Source of the DNA: a virus
Strand: one strand, 5' to 3'
IMG/VR virus record: IMGVR_UViG_3300044959_000131
Coordinates: 62,001-126,000 of that record
Length of the DNA: 64,000 nt
Shown: piece by piece, positions 1 to 7,499 of the stretch
Position numbering within the stretch: the first letter of the stretch is position 1
Layout: each line of letters begins with the position of its first letter
Notes under the pieces: model-generated
Told to the model about the DNA's origin: nothing
Seen by the model: the letters and a program-made list of their open reading frames with translations, nothing else
The model's database searches: none
Made by a program: the position numbers and the translations under genes

Positions 1-2
1 CT

Positions 3-1223
3 GGAAATGTTATCTTCATTCCCTCTGGTAGCTTGAGCTTCGAGAATCTCGATTTCAGTTCTTGTGATATCAGAATAGTGAGTGGTGGATTAGCTCGATT
101 CAAGGACTGCTCTATCCTTGGATGCAGTCTTCGTGTACAAGGATCTGGAGGATTCCCACTTGCTACATATGGTGGATCAACTGGTGGTTGTAGGATTGTC
201 GGTTGCAAGGCCTACTCTGGTTTGTCTATTACGGTTAACGATGCCGACACTGAAGTACTCGTCGCCGACACGAAAGTATCAGGAGTATCAAGCGCGTTGA
301 CCATCTCAAAGACTAACAACAATCAGAGGGCTGTCGTCAAAGACTGTGTCGTATCTGGAAATTTGATCGTCTCTGGAGGCTTCTTCCAGGACAGCATCGA
401 TATTTCCGGCTGTATCGTAGGCGGCTATCTGAGCGCGCAGTCCGGTGGCGGTGTTGGTCGATGCACGGTATCGAACAGTACATTTAACTCCCTCGCCATA
501 CATTCTGTAGGAGCTGGACAAGAGGTTCATGTAGATGGATGCCTATTCAAAGGTAAACTTACCATAGGAGGATATGGCAATATAGTTACTATCAGCAGTA
601 ACTTCATTGGAAATGGACTTGAGTTTGTCAACGATGCTTCAGGCGGTACAGGTCTCCGCTACACAATTGATGGTAATACCATCATCTCTGATCACGGTAC
701 TCACGGTATCTCTTTCCCAGCCATTAATTTAGGAGTCGACGGTTTTCAGCATATCGTCATTTCTAACAACAACATCAATGTCGCAGAAGGAACAGCCAGC
801 GCCGGACCAGCTGTCATGGCTTCTGGGATCTACTTTGCTGATGGAGTTAGTAATGTAGTAATTGTTGGTAACTCCATCTCTCTGGGCAACGGAGTTGGCG
901 ACCCAGGAGGAACGGGCTCTTACGTGTACGCCGGTATTCAAGCTGGTAGTGTCAACACGGGTGGTGGACCGGTCTCAGCCTGTAGAAACTGGGTCATCTC
1001 AGGTAATCGAATCTCCATTGGTAGTTCCTTAAGTGGGCATTCTTTCAGATCAGGTGCATTGACGATTTCCTACATGTACATTCGACTTAACGGAAACGCT
1101 TATGGAACAAGCGTCTCCGGGAACATAATGACCCAATCGTACGGTTTACCGTCAAACACTGCTCCACAGAACGGAGCTCACTACTTTAGAGACGTTACAA
1201 CTGCACCTTACACTGTTCCATAA
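3..1223 (+). CDS. Tail fibre/spike-like parallel beta-helix protein (5' end outside window)
   Basis: The reading frame is open from the first bases of the window, so this is the C-terminal part (about 407 residues) of a longer protein. The visible chain is a run of short beta-strand repeats rich in Gly, Ser, Val, Ile and Asn, with recurring patterns such as VISGN, ISNNNI and VIVGNS. This is typical of right-handed parallel beta-helix (pectate-lyase-like) domains in phage tail fibres and tailspikes. No enzymatic motif is apparent in the visible part. It is followed 13 bases later by the lysis block. Role in host recognition is inferred from fold type and position. An internal TTG at 33 could be mistaken for a start but has no reason to be one. 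Confidence 0.75.
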   Translation, partial: GNVIFIPSGSLSFENLDFSSCDIRIVSGGLARFKDCSILGCSLRVQGSGGFPLATYGGSTGGCRIVGCKAYSGLSITVNDADTEVLVADTKVSGVSSALTISKTNNNQRAVVKDCVVSGNLIVSGGFFQDSIDISGCIVGGYLSAQSGGGVGRCTVSNSTFNSLAIHSVGAGQEVHVDGCLFKGKLTIGGYGNIVTISSNFIGNGLEFVNDASGGTGLRYTIDGNTIISDHGTHGISFPAINLGVDGFQHIVISNNNINVAEGTASAGPAVMASGIYFADGVSNVVIVGNSISLGNGVGDPGGTGSYVYAGIQAGSVNTGGGPVSACRNWVISGNRISIGSSLSGHSFRSGALTISYMYIRLNGNAYGTSVSGNIMTQSYGLPSNTAPQNGAHYFRDVTTAPYTVP

Positions 1224-1236
1224 GGAGGAAAAGACC

Positions 1237-1818
1237 ATGAGAACGATTGTACTTTCTGCTCTACTTACATCCTCTGTTGCTTTCGCAGACGTCGAAATCC
1301 AAGATTCCGGCACCAATTTAGATGGTGGAGTTTCATCTTCTGTCGAAGCTCCTGCTCCGATGGGTCTAGGAGAGGCATCGAATCTCGTGAAAACCGTGTT
1401 CACGAGCGTCAAAGAGGGCAACTGGTGGATGGCAGCCGGTGCCTTACTCGTTTTGGTTGTCGGCCTCTTGAGAGGCATCGGCAGAAAGTTCCACGAGTGG
1501 CTTCCAGACAACAACATCATGGATAAGCCACTTATCTTCCTCTACGACACAAAGATTGGTGGATGGGTGCTGAACTGGTTGACTGCGACAGCCGGAGGCA
1601 TCGCAACAGCCATGGCTGCTGGTGTAACCGTTGACTGGTCTCTCTGGAAGTCAGTTCTCATGGTCTCGACATCCGGCACGGCTCTGTTCGAGCTCTACTC
1701 CGACATCAAGGAGTGGTGGGTTGCGAGACAAGAGGCCAAGAAGAAGGCTGCCGAAGAAGAAGCTGCAAAGAAAGAAGCACTTGTATCCACTCAGCCGACG
1801 GACGTTCAAAATCCCTGA
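1237..1818 (+). CDS. Membrane protein with signal-like N-terminus, holin candidate
   Basis: 193 residues. The start is supported by AAGGAGG about 8 bases upstream. Residues 1-17 look like a signal sequence ending AFA before DVE. Two or three further hydrophobic segments follow: WWMAAGALLVLVVGLL near residue 70, a Gly/Ala-rich stretch near 110-130, and a weaker one near 140-155. The C-terminus is a charged helix rich in Lys, Glu and Ala. The gene lies directly upstream of the spanin pair, so a holin or pinholin role is the most economical reading, but no holin family is recognised from sequence alone. It could also be a membrane anchor unrelated to lysis. Confidence 0.65.
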   Translation: MRTIVLSALLTSSVAFADVEIQDSGTNLDGGVSSSVEAPAPMGLGEASNLVKTVFTSVKEGNWWMAAGALLVLVVGLLRGIGRKFHEWLPDNNIMDKPLIFLYDTKIGGWVLNWLTATAGGIATAMAAGVTVDWSLWKSVLMVSTSGTALFELYSDIKEWWVARQEAKKKAAEEEAAKKEALVSTQPTDVQNP

Positions 1819-1821
1819 CCA

Positions 1822-2127
1822 ATGGCTACTGCTATCCTGTCCGCACTGGCCGCTCTCTTTGGCCTCATCAGCACAGCCCTGACTTCTGGAGTGAATACGC
1901 TCAAGAAGGAGAACGAGGCTCTCAAGAAGGAGAACGCCGACCTCAAGGCTCAACTACAGTCGGCCAAGGAGACGGCGGCGACCGAGCTCAATGAGGCTAT
2001 AGCGCGTCGAGAGAAGGTCATTTCTGAACTCAAGGCAGAACTTGAGCGCTTGGAGAAGGACAATGAGGCCCAGAAAGATCCTTCTGTTGTCAGGGCTCGT
2101 CTTAGCCGGTTGCTCAACCCTCTGTAG
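1822..2127 (+). CDS. Rz: i-spanin (Rz-like inner-membrane coiled-coil protein)
   Basis: 101 residues. An N-terminal hydrophobic segment (about residues 3-22, ILSALAALFGLISTAL) is followed by a long heptad-rich coiled coil (KKENEALKKENADLK and onward to residue about 85). This is the architecture of Rz-type i-spanins: N-terminal anchor in the inner membrane and a periplasmic coiled coil that links to the o-spanin to disrupt the outer membrane. The next gene starts inside this one in the +1 frame and encodes a lipoprotein, the classic Rz/Rz1 arrangement. The start follows the upstream stop by 3 bases. Assignment rests on architecture and gene overlap rather than sequence similarity. Confidence 0.85.
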   Translation: MATAILSALAALFGLISTALTSGVNTLKKENEALKKENADLKAQLQSAKETAATELNEAIARREKVISELKAELERLEKDNEAQKDPSVVRARLSRLLNPL

Positions 2128-2395
2128 GGACTATTGCAGGCAGGATGAGCAAACACCCGTGCAGGTGGTGTCATCAGTAACCCCCTGCCTCGCAGAGCCG
2201 CCGCCGGTCGAGAGGTCGGTCACGCCGACCGTCGATGAATCCTGTCCAAAACAGTTCGTTCTCTGCTTGGAAGTTGATGCGGGGCTGGATTTGGAGTACA
2301 ACATCCGCACAACGAGACGGTGGATGAAAGAGGCTTGGGCTCGTTGTGGAACTGTGCTCGATGCCGGAGTGATGGCATTTGACGCCGGTGACTAA
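2063..2395 (+). CDS. Rz1: o-spanin (Rz1-like outer-membrane lipoprotein)
   Basis: 110 residues starting at the ATG at 2063, chosen because GGAG lies 7 bases upstream within the preceding gene. An upstream TTG at 2042 is in frame but less likely. The N-terminus MRPRKILLLSGLVLAGC is a lipoprotein signal with lipobox LAGC, so the mature protein would begin at Cys17 and be lipid-anchored in the outer membrane. The mature chain is Pro-rich and has several Cys. The first 65 bases overlap the i-spanin gene in the +1 frame. It is longer than many Rz1 proteins. Its C-terminal half (Trp- and Arg-containing) is unfamiliar. Confidence 0.85.
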   Translation: MRPRKILLLSGLVLAGCSTLCRDYCRQDEQTPVQVVSSVTPCLAEPPPVERSVTPTVDESCPKQFVLCLEVDAGLDLEYNIRTTRRWMKEAWARCGTVLDAGVMAFDAGD

Positions 2396-2434
2396 ACCGT
2401 ATCCCAGAGGCACTTTCAGCTCTGTGGAGGTACC

Positions 2435-2686
2435 ATGGGACTGAGAGAACGCCTGCTCGGTGTTGCGGGTAGCGGTAAGAGACCAACTCTCGTCATCTAC
2501 TGGGCTGACACACGAAAGCTTCTGACGTACATGGAGAGGGTACTTCTTCACCAATCCGCAGAGGTAATCTCTGTGACTCCTCTTGAGGTACTACTCCAGG
2601 ATATCAAGAGTGGTAGAAAGGTAGTCGTTCGGGGCATTACTGATGAGCATTTGCCGGAAGGCCTTTACTTTGACTCTGAAAGCTAA
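2435..2686 (+). CDS. Small protein of unknown function
   Basis: 83 residues, ATG preceded by GGAGG four bases upstream (GGAGGTACCATG). The protein is basic at the N-terminus and has alternating hydrophobic strands (TLVIYWAD, EVISVTP, KVVVRGI), suggesting a small alpha/beta fold. No family is recognised. It is the last gene of the rightward lysis block and ends just before a strong hairpin shared with the leftward operon. A lysis-control role is possible from position only. Confidence 0.65.
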   Translation: MGLRERLLGVAGSGKRPTLVIYWADTRKLLTYMERVLLHQSAEVISVTPLEVLLQDIKSGRKVVVRGITDEHLPEGLYFDSES

Positions 2687-2688
2687 AA

Positions 2689-2714
2689 AAGAGGCTAGGA
2701 GTCCCTAGCCTCTT
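2689..2714 (-). terminator. Rho-independent terminator of the leftward operon (possibly bidirectional)
   Basis: An 11-bp perfect stem (AAGAGGCTAGG, 2689-2699; CCTAGCCTCTT, 2704-2714) with a 4-base loop. Read on the minus strand it is followed by a run of T (the complement of the A-run at 2685-2690), as expected for a terminator after the gene at 2736-2939. It also lies directly after the stop of the rightward gene at 2686, so it may serve both converging transcripts. Confidence 0.85.
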
Positions 2715-2735
2715 AAAGCCCTACGGTGCCCCTGC

Positions 2736-2939
2736 TCACCTCGAAGCGACCGCTGCATTCACGATCTTCGTGAGGATTACGGAGCGCTTCGTACCTCGCG
2801 GAATGACGATTCCGAGCTTCGTATCAGCGAACTCGATGAGCTCTTCGTCAGAGAGCTTCTCCAGGTCTGCGCTGTCGACCGCTAGGTACGTCGTAGGGGC
2901 AATGGTATTCGGACGCCGACCAGCAGGAGGCGGGCTCAC
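2736..2939 (-). CDS. Small C-terminal-helix protein, SAP/HeH-like, unknown
   Basis: 67 residues from a GTG start. The C-terminal two-thirds (LEKLSDEELIEFADTK ... SVILTKIVNAA) resembles a short helix-extended-helix of the SAP/Rho-N type that binds nucleic acid, but the match is by eye only. The N-terminus is Pro-rich. The start is uncertain: the frame stays open upstream through the end of the neighbouring gene, and AGGAGG directly abuts the GTG rather than lying at normal spacing. It is the last gene before the terminator of the leftward operon. Confidence 0.55.
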   Translation of the reverse strand: MSPPPAGRRPNTIAPTTYLAVDSADLEKLSDEELIEFADTKLGIVIPRGTKRSVILTKIVNAAVASR

Positions 2940-2965
2940 CTCCTGCTGCGTCTGTGCCGACGTCC

Positions 2966-3937
2966 CTACTGAGGGAGGTACTTGCTGATGTACGTCTTGA
3001 AGCCTGGAAGAGTGGTACCTTCCTGTCCAGCGCTCTGGCCCAGAGTCCCAGTGCTGAGGTAGATGTGGTGGACAGCAGCCATCAGCATCTCGACTGACTT
3101 CTTGAGATCGACGAACTGCGTTGCCAACGACATCAGGGATTTGTTGGTCTCAGACGTCTGGGCCGATAGGTTCCCGACCATCGTCCTGAAGTCTTTTCCC
3201 TGCCGTTCGAGCTCTTCAGACACCATCGACAGCCCCTTACCAATGGAGTCGATCTTGGACACAATGTCGTTCAGGATGGACGTCTGTTGGGAAGGCTGTG
3301 GTGGCGACACTGGTGAAACTGGGGCAGAAAGAACCACCGCCCCAGAATTTTGAACAGGTGGTGCGACCGGAACCTGTGCTGGCTGAACAGCAGGAACCTG
3401 TGCTGGTTGAACAGCAACAGTAGGTGCAGCAACAGGTGCCGCGAGTGGCGGTGGTGCTACTGCTGACTGTAGACCTTTTGGAGCTGGCCTCTTGAGCCCT
3501 GTAGTAGGCGGTGCAGAGGGAGGATCCTGTGGAGGGGGAATCGGAGTCTGAGCAGCGGCAATGGCCTGTGCCGGAGAAGCTACCGGTTGAGGCTGGAACT
3601 GTTGCATGGAGATAGGTGATTGTACGGCGGGTCCTGAATTGGTTCCGTTAGTTTGCACAGTTGCTCCAATCTGTTGCGACGCTTGGTTGTTGACTACCTG
3701 TGAATTGTTTCGGTCATCCGTAATCCATCCCTGAGCGAGCTCGTATTCGAGAACTTTGTTCCTTACCATATCTCTATCGCTCAGGGTTTCGTGGTAGCTC
3801 ATCAGTGCTGTGCCGTCTGGCTTCTTGTACTGCTCCGTTACGGCTTTCCTGATAGCCAGGAACTTGCACGTCAGGAGCTGTTCTTTCCTCACCGAGTATG
3901 GGATCGGAGACTCTGGAGGGAACTTAGGGTCACTCAT
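2966..3937 (-). CDS. Pro/Ala/Gln-rich protein, unknown function
   Basis: 323 residues. A globular N-terminal part of about 90 residues (with Lys, Glu and aromatic residues, including YELAQGWITDD) is followed by a long low-complexity linker rich in Pro, Ala, Val and Gln (about residues 95-215, with repeated VPAVQPAQV). A C-terminal helical region (ILNDIVSKIDSIGKGL and onward) looks like a coiled coil. This two-domain-plus-linker layout suggests a scaffold or adaptor, but no family is recognised. It overlaps the start of the next upstream gene by 8 bases, so translation is probably coupled. Confidence 0.75.
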   Translation of the reverse strand: MSDPKFPPESPIPYSVRKEQLLTCKFLAIRKAVTEQYKKPDGTALMSYHETLSDRDMVRNKVLEYELAQGWITDDRNNSQVVNNQASQQIGATVQTNGTNSGPAVQSPISMQQFQPQPVASPAQAIAAAQTPIPPPQDPPSAPPTTGLKRPAPKGLQSAVAPPPLAAPVAAPTVAVQPAQVPAVQPAQVPVAPPVQNSGAVVLSAPVSPVSPPQPSQQTSILNDIVSKIDSIGKGLSMVSEELERQGKDFRTMVGNLSAQTSETNKSLMSLATQFVDLKKSVEMLMAAVHHIYLSTGTLGQSAGQEGTTLPGFKTYISKYLPQ

Positions 3938-4151
3938 TGTTTTCTCCTTCTTCTTGTCGTTCTTCTGGTTTCTCCAACATGGCTTTGACAGCTAATTCTT
4001 CGCCAAATTTCTCCATCATCTGAGCCCTTGCCAGGTAAACCGGCTCTTCCACCGGTTCGTAAAGAACGCAAGTGAAATCTGCGAGAACCTTTTCGACACT
4101 CGTCTGTGCGCAGTTACCTAGGCGCGAGCAGCTCAGACAGTCGCCTCTCAT
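3930..4151 (-). CDS. Small Cys-containing protein, unknown
   Basis: 73 residues. The N-terminus holds CLSCSRLGNC, a possible metal site, and a fourth Cys follows near residue 28. The C-terminus is acidic (EERQEEGENNE). It overlaps both neighbours by a few bases (4 and 8), so it sits in a tightly coupled run of small genes. Function is unknown. Zinc binding is inferred from Cys spacing only. Confidence 0.7.
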   Translation of the reverse strand: MRGDCLSCSRLGNCAQTSVEKVLADFTCVLYEPVEEPVYLARAQMMEKFGEELAVKAMLEKPEERQEEGENNE

Positions 4152-4480
4152 TTGATACCTACCACATTCTTGTTTGGCTCAAAGCACAAAGCATGTCGGC
4201 CCTCTGAGCATGGGAAGGTCGTACACTTCCCATTGCATCCCGGAAGCTGACTCCTGCACTTATCCCAGTACCTGGCAATGAAGTCCTCGAGCATCTTCCG
4301 GCTATATTTCGTGTCGGCATAGTGCTCAGGAGCTGGGTCCTCTTCTCCTCGTACGATTCTGACTAGGAGGTCTTTCGGAAGACCTCTCCGGAGATGTCCC
4401 AGTCCCTGAGCCTTTGCCAACGCTAGTAGCTCTGTCTCGTTACAAGTGTAAAGAACCGAATCGTCAATCTGTGTCGTCAT
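4148..4480 (-). CDS. Cys-rich small protein, unknown
   Basis: 110 residues from the ATG at 4480, preferred because AAGGAA lies about 5 bases upstream; an in-frame ATG at 4522 would add 14 residues within the neighbouring gene. The middle contains a short SAP-like helix pair (ETELLALAKAQGLG ... LPKDLLVRIVRG). The C-terminus has a cluster of Cys (CRSQLPGCNGKC, then C and C), probably a metal site. Unknown role; possibly a nucleic-acid-binding accessory protein of the replication block. Confidence 0.7.
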   Translation of the reverse strand: MTTQIDDSVLYTCNETELLALAKAQGLGHLRRGLPKDLLVRIVRGEEDPAPEHYADTKYSRKMLEDFIARYWDKCRSQLPGCNGKCTTFPCSEGRHALCFEPNKNVVGIK

Positions 4481-4886
4481 CGGCTTCCTTGGTGAATCGC
4501 TTCCATCTAGAGAGCCACCCATATTTGGACTTGTCGATATGAAGCTCTGCGAGCTCCTCTACCGATGGACATGAGCCGCAGAATGGGAACGGCATCTCTT
4601 TGCACGTCGCGAGTTCTGTTATTACATATGTCTCTGGTTGTTCTCCCCTGTGTAAGTCAGCTATCGACTTCCATCGTGGACACATCACCTGTTCGATCTT
4701 CTTCTCTTGAACCTCGAAGAAGAGCGTAAACCTACTATTCGGGCAAGTATGGCAATGTGGCCTAGTCTTCAACAGGCACGAGGCCCTATGTACTTTCTCG
4801 ACGATCTCTGGGTCTTCTGGAACAGGATGACAGAGTACAAACCGTCCTGACACTCCCTCCTTTATCGGCTTGTCGTCATCACTCAC
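4464..4886 (-). CDS. Cys-rich protein, unknown
   Basis: About 140 residues from the GTG at 4886, which has AGGAGG at suitable spacing. An in-frame ATG at 4910 (within the last bases of the RusA-like gene) is the alternative start. At least seven Cys are present, including HCHTC, CPRW and CGSC, suggesting one or more metal-binding centres. No known family is recognised. It overlaps its downstream neighbour by 17 bases. Confidence 0.65.
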   Translation of the reverse strand: MSDDDKPIKEGVSGRFVLCHPVPEDPEIVEKVHRASCLLKTRPHCHTCPNSRFTLFFEVQEKKIEQVMCPRWKSIADLHRGEQPETYVITELATCKEMPFPFCGSCPSVEELAELHIDKSKYGWLSRWKRFTKEADDDTD

Positions 4887-4896
4887 ATACCTCCTC

Positions 4897-5337
4897 CTAG
4901 AAGATGCCAAACAGTTTCGGATTTAATTCTTCAATCTCGATCTCGACTCTCGGATTCTTCTTGTCGAGGTGTTTCTCTTGAGAAGCCGCAAATGTCTGGG
5001 AATCGTCGATGTCCAACGCATCCCTGACACAGTCTTCCAAGAGCTTAATCCTGTTTGTGAGGTCAATCCTCTTATACCGAGACTTTGCCCTTCTTGATGG
5101 TGGCTTTGTAACGTCGTCCCAAGTTTCGTTGATGAGATTGTCGAAGAAGAACTTGAGATGAAGACCGAATATCCCCTTGGTGTTCATCTCCGAAATCTCT
5201 GGGAGGAACTGCTTGGCGAAGGCGGCAAATTTCTCTGCGTAGACTCGAGCTTCTTTTGTCAGGATGGTCCCTCGAATGTATATCTTGTTTGATGTTGGAG
5301 GTAGTTCGTTGAACACCATCTTCAAGTAGGTGCGCAT
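4897..5337 (-). CDS. rusA: RusA-like Holliday junction resolvase
   Basis: 146 residues, close to the usual length of RusA-family crossover junction endodeoxyribonucleases. The C-terminal half carries the family signature: RIDLTNRIKLLEDCVRDAL followed by DIDDSQ, giving the acidic residues that bind magnesium. The N-terminus NELPPTSNKIYI also fits the family, whose members begin with a short strand and a Pro-containing loop. RusA enzymes resolve four-way junctions formed during recombination and replication. It lies beside the recombination genes. The start ATG overlaps the stop of thyX by one base and has GGAG about 8 bases upstream. Confidence 0.85.
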   Translation of the reverse strand: MRTYLKMVFNELPPTSNKIYIRGTILTKEARVYAEKFAAFAKQFLPEISEMNTKGIFGLHLKFFFDNLINETWDDVTKPPSRRAKSRYKRIDLTNRIKLLEDCVRDALDIDDSQTFAASQEKHLDKKNPRVEIEIEELNPKLFGIF

Positions 5338-6341
5338 CAGAGAATCTCCGCCCCTGCCTTGTAGAGCTTTTCGAAGAACTCATTTCTCTTGGATCCGGAC
5401 AGTCCTGATTCCTCTGCCGCCTCGAACTGGTTCCAGTTCCCGTACATCATCATCCGAATGGCTTTGATTTCAGAGCGGCTGAGTGTTGTTCCATACAGGT
5501 CGTACTCCTCGAATAGTGACCAAACTCTCGGCCAGATGCTCTTGATGATCTCTCCGACGGCATTTGCGTACTGTCGGATTTCCCATTGTGCAGCTGGTCG
5601 CATTCGAAGATTGAGGAATCCAAGCCAGTTCCTGAGATTGGCCTTCGCTCGCATCTTCGAGTAGCGAGAGACTGGGGTGTTGAGTCGAGCAACCTCCTTC
5701 GGAACCCCAGCCTTCAAGCTCTCTTCGTAGTTATCGTAGATCTCTCGCTGCTCTTCGACGAAAACATTCCTGATATCATCGAAGTTCGCTTCAATGTGAT
5801 CGTACGATGTAATGCTCGATTCCTGCTTGTTACCAGATTTCTTGGGTGTGAACCGATCAATCTCAGGGACGTAGTGAAGGTCTGGCATCTGAGAGTATCG
5901 AGCCGAGAACTCGTTGAAACTTTGGGTGCGGTGCCGCATCCACTCTCTGAACACCATGATTGGCGCCTGGACTTCGATGACGAGCTCACACATCTCGAAG
6001 GGTGTAGCATGCTTGTGGCGCCATAGGTTATCGAGAAGTCCAAGGTCCCCTTTCGGGAAATGAGTGAACTCTTGGGATGTGACCGGATTGTTCTCACACT
6101 TATCGCAGGTCTTTTCTGCTCCATCTTGGTTGAACGGAATCGGCTTTGACTTCTCTGGATCCGATTGGTCCAGTTTCCAGACGGACTCGCATGTCTTGCA
6201 GCGGTAGTATGGATCCCACGACACGAATCCCCTGCCTGTGCTCATCCGTGCGGCTTCGACGATGGTCTCGTCGGTGCCCATCGAATCGATGTACTTCACG
6301 TATCCATGGTCGAGAACTTTGAAGGTAGTTCCTTTTTCCAT
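5337..6341 (-). CDS. thyX: Flavin-dependent thymidylate synthase with a zinc-ribbon-like insert
   Basis: 334 residues, longer than most ThyX proteins. The diagnostic motif RHRTQSFNEFSARYS is at residues 136-150. ThyX converts dUMP to dTMP using FAD, NADPH and methylenetetrahydrofolate. Downstream conserved Arg-rich helices (RMRPAAQWEIRQYA) are present. An unusual insert lies between residues about 45 and 95, with CKTC (48-51) and CDKC (79-82), a likely zinc ribbon replacing a short loop. The gene is followed by rusA with a one-base overlap and sits near a dNMP kinase, consistent with dTTP supply for replication. Confidence 0.95.
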   Translation of the reverse strand: MEKGTTFKVLDHGYVKYIDSMGTDETIVEAARMSTGRGFVSWDPYYRCKTCESVWKLDQSDPEKSKPIPFNQDGAEKTCDKCENNPVTSQEFTHFPKGDLGLLDNLWRHKHATPFEMCELVIEVQAPIMVFREWMRHRTQSFNEFSARYSQMPDLHYVPEIDRFTPKKSGNKQESSITSYDHIEANFDDIRNVFVEEQREIYDNYEESLKAGVPKEVARLNTPVSRYSKMRAKANLRNWLGFLNLRMRPAAQWEIRQYANAVGEIIKSIWPRVWSLFEEYDLYGTTLSRSEIKAIRMMMYGNWNQFEAAEESGLSGSKRNEFFEKLYKAGAEIL

Positions 6342-6351
6342 GATCTACTTT

Positions 6352-6558
6352 CTAAAGTGAATCTGCATACTTCTCAAACGCTTCTGTAGCCTCATCAAGA
6401 GACTCGAATGGGCCATATAGAAAGGCCCATGTTTCGTCGGAGAAGTACCATCCAGCTTTTGTTACACCAGACCCTGGCTCGTACTTTTTGAGATCGTCTT
6501 CTGAAATGAACATGAGTGGGCTTCTGATGTTTAGCTTATCTTCTTGTCTTTCACTCAT
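6352..6558 (-). CDS. Small protein, unknown
   Basis: 68 residues, Glu/Asp/Lys-rich with several aromatic residues (GWYFSDETWAFLYGPF, then ATEAFEKYADSL). The pattern suggests a small one-domain fold with a C-terminal helix. No family is recognised. It overlaps the upstream gene by 8 bases, implying translational coupling, and directly precedes thyX in the operon. Confidence 0.65.
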   Translation of the reverse strand: MSERQEDKLNIRSPLMFISEDDLKKYEPGSGVTKAGWYFSDETWAFLYGPFESLDEATEAFEKYADSL

Positions 6559-6814
6559 TTTCTTCTGCCTCGGCGAGTCTTTTGTACATCATGTCCATCG
6601 CTTCTTTCGTAGGAACCCCCTCATGAAGTGAGTGGTAATGGCTCGCTGCGTGTGTGCCGTTCTTCTTGATTAGGACGTAGCCAATCGAGCTGAAACCGCG
6701 AGAGGCATGACGATTCAGTTTTACAATGGCCCATTTCTTACCCTCCTTGACGACTTCCGGATTGAGGACATCAAAGTCCTTTCCGTAGTACATCTTCAAC
6801 CACTGCGCCGACAT
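6551..6814 (-). CDS. Small protein, unknown
   Basis: 87 residues with an AGGAG about 6 bases upstream of the ATG. The sequence alternates strands and turns (KWAIVKLN, IGYVLIKKNG) and then has a His-containing helix (SHYHSLHEG). No family is recognised. It is part of the small-gene run between the kinase and thyX. Confidence 0.65.
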   Translation of the reverse strand: MSAQWLKMYYGKDFDVLNPEVVKEGKKWAIVKLNRHASRGFSSIGYVLIKKNGTHAASHYHSLHEGVPTKEAMDMMYKRLAEAEENE

Positions 6815-6834
6815 CTACTTCTCCTTCAATGAAG

Positions 6835-7497
6835 TCAACAGGCTTTGGGCCGGTCGAATGTAGGTAGTTTCTTCAACATTTTGTCTACTTCTTCGTAGAG
6901 CTGAGACAGAGATCCAGTATTGTTGATGGTGTAGTCGAAGTCATCATCGGTCAATGACTTCTGCTCTTCTTCAGATGAGTGTCCTTTCAGACCTACAAGG
7001 CCAATAGCACCTGGCCTAAGAACTCGGACTACGAAACCGTTTGTCCTCCTACGAATTTTATCGACCTCGTTCTTGAATCGAACATCTGAGAAGACGACTC
7101 CTTGTCTATTTCGAGACATGAGGCTTCTCCACCAGCTAGGCTTCGATACGCCTTTCTTCGGGTCGTAGTGCATGCCACGAGACAAGATGTCGTCTGCGAC
7201 TTTGAGGCCGTAATTTATCCACGTATCAAGGTACAGCGAACGGCCCCACTCTGTCCCAAGAGTCTGTAACGCAACTCTAGGAGATAGATATCCCTTCCCG
7301 GTTGGGTATCTGAAGTCTGGTGAGTTTCTCATGTCAGGCGGACCCCACAACTGCAAATCGCTGAAGCCGTATACTTCTTTGCAGATTCGCTTGAGTGGGT
7401 CTGCGAGTGCAACCTTCACGAAACGATACTTTTTGACGAGGTAGTCGGCGATTGTGTCCTTGCCGGAACCAGATTGTCCGAGAATTCCAATAATCAC
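6835..7497 (-). CDS. Deoxynucleoside monophosphate kinase-like P-loop protein
   Basis: 220 residues. A P-loop GQSGSGKD is at residues 7-14, followed by a helix and KVALADPLKRICKEVYGFS, matching the dNMP kinase families of large phages and adenylate-kinase-like enzymes, where a DPLK segment contacts the nucleotide. Further features include FSDVRFKNEVDKIRRR, close to the 'DvRf.nE' motif of T4 gp1-type kinases. The predicted role is phosphorylation of deoxynucleoside monophosphates for DNA synthesis. Exact base specificity cannot be read from the sequence. Confidence 0.85.
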   Translation of the reverse strand: MIIGILGQSGSGKDTIADYLVKKYRFVKVALADPLKRICKEVYGFSDLQLWGPPDMRNSPDFRYPTGKGYLSPRVALQTLGTEWGRSLYLDTWINYGLKVADDILSRGMHYDPKKGVSKPSWWRSLMSRNRQGVVFSDVRFKNEVDKIRRRTNGFVVRVLRPGAIGLVGLKGHSSEEEQKSLTDDDFDYTINNTGSLSQLYEEVDKMLKKLPTFDRPKAC

Positions 7498-7499
7498 TC

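Noticed and set aside
2940-2990. Possible -1 frameshift fusing the gene at 2966-3937 with the gene at 2736-2939
   Set aside because: The downstream frame stays open through the join, but there is no slippery heptamer before the stop, so a separate downstream start is simpler.
5586-6026. 146-residue open frame on the plus strand
   Set aside because: It is antisense to thyX, whose conserved motifs are in the opposite frame.
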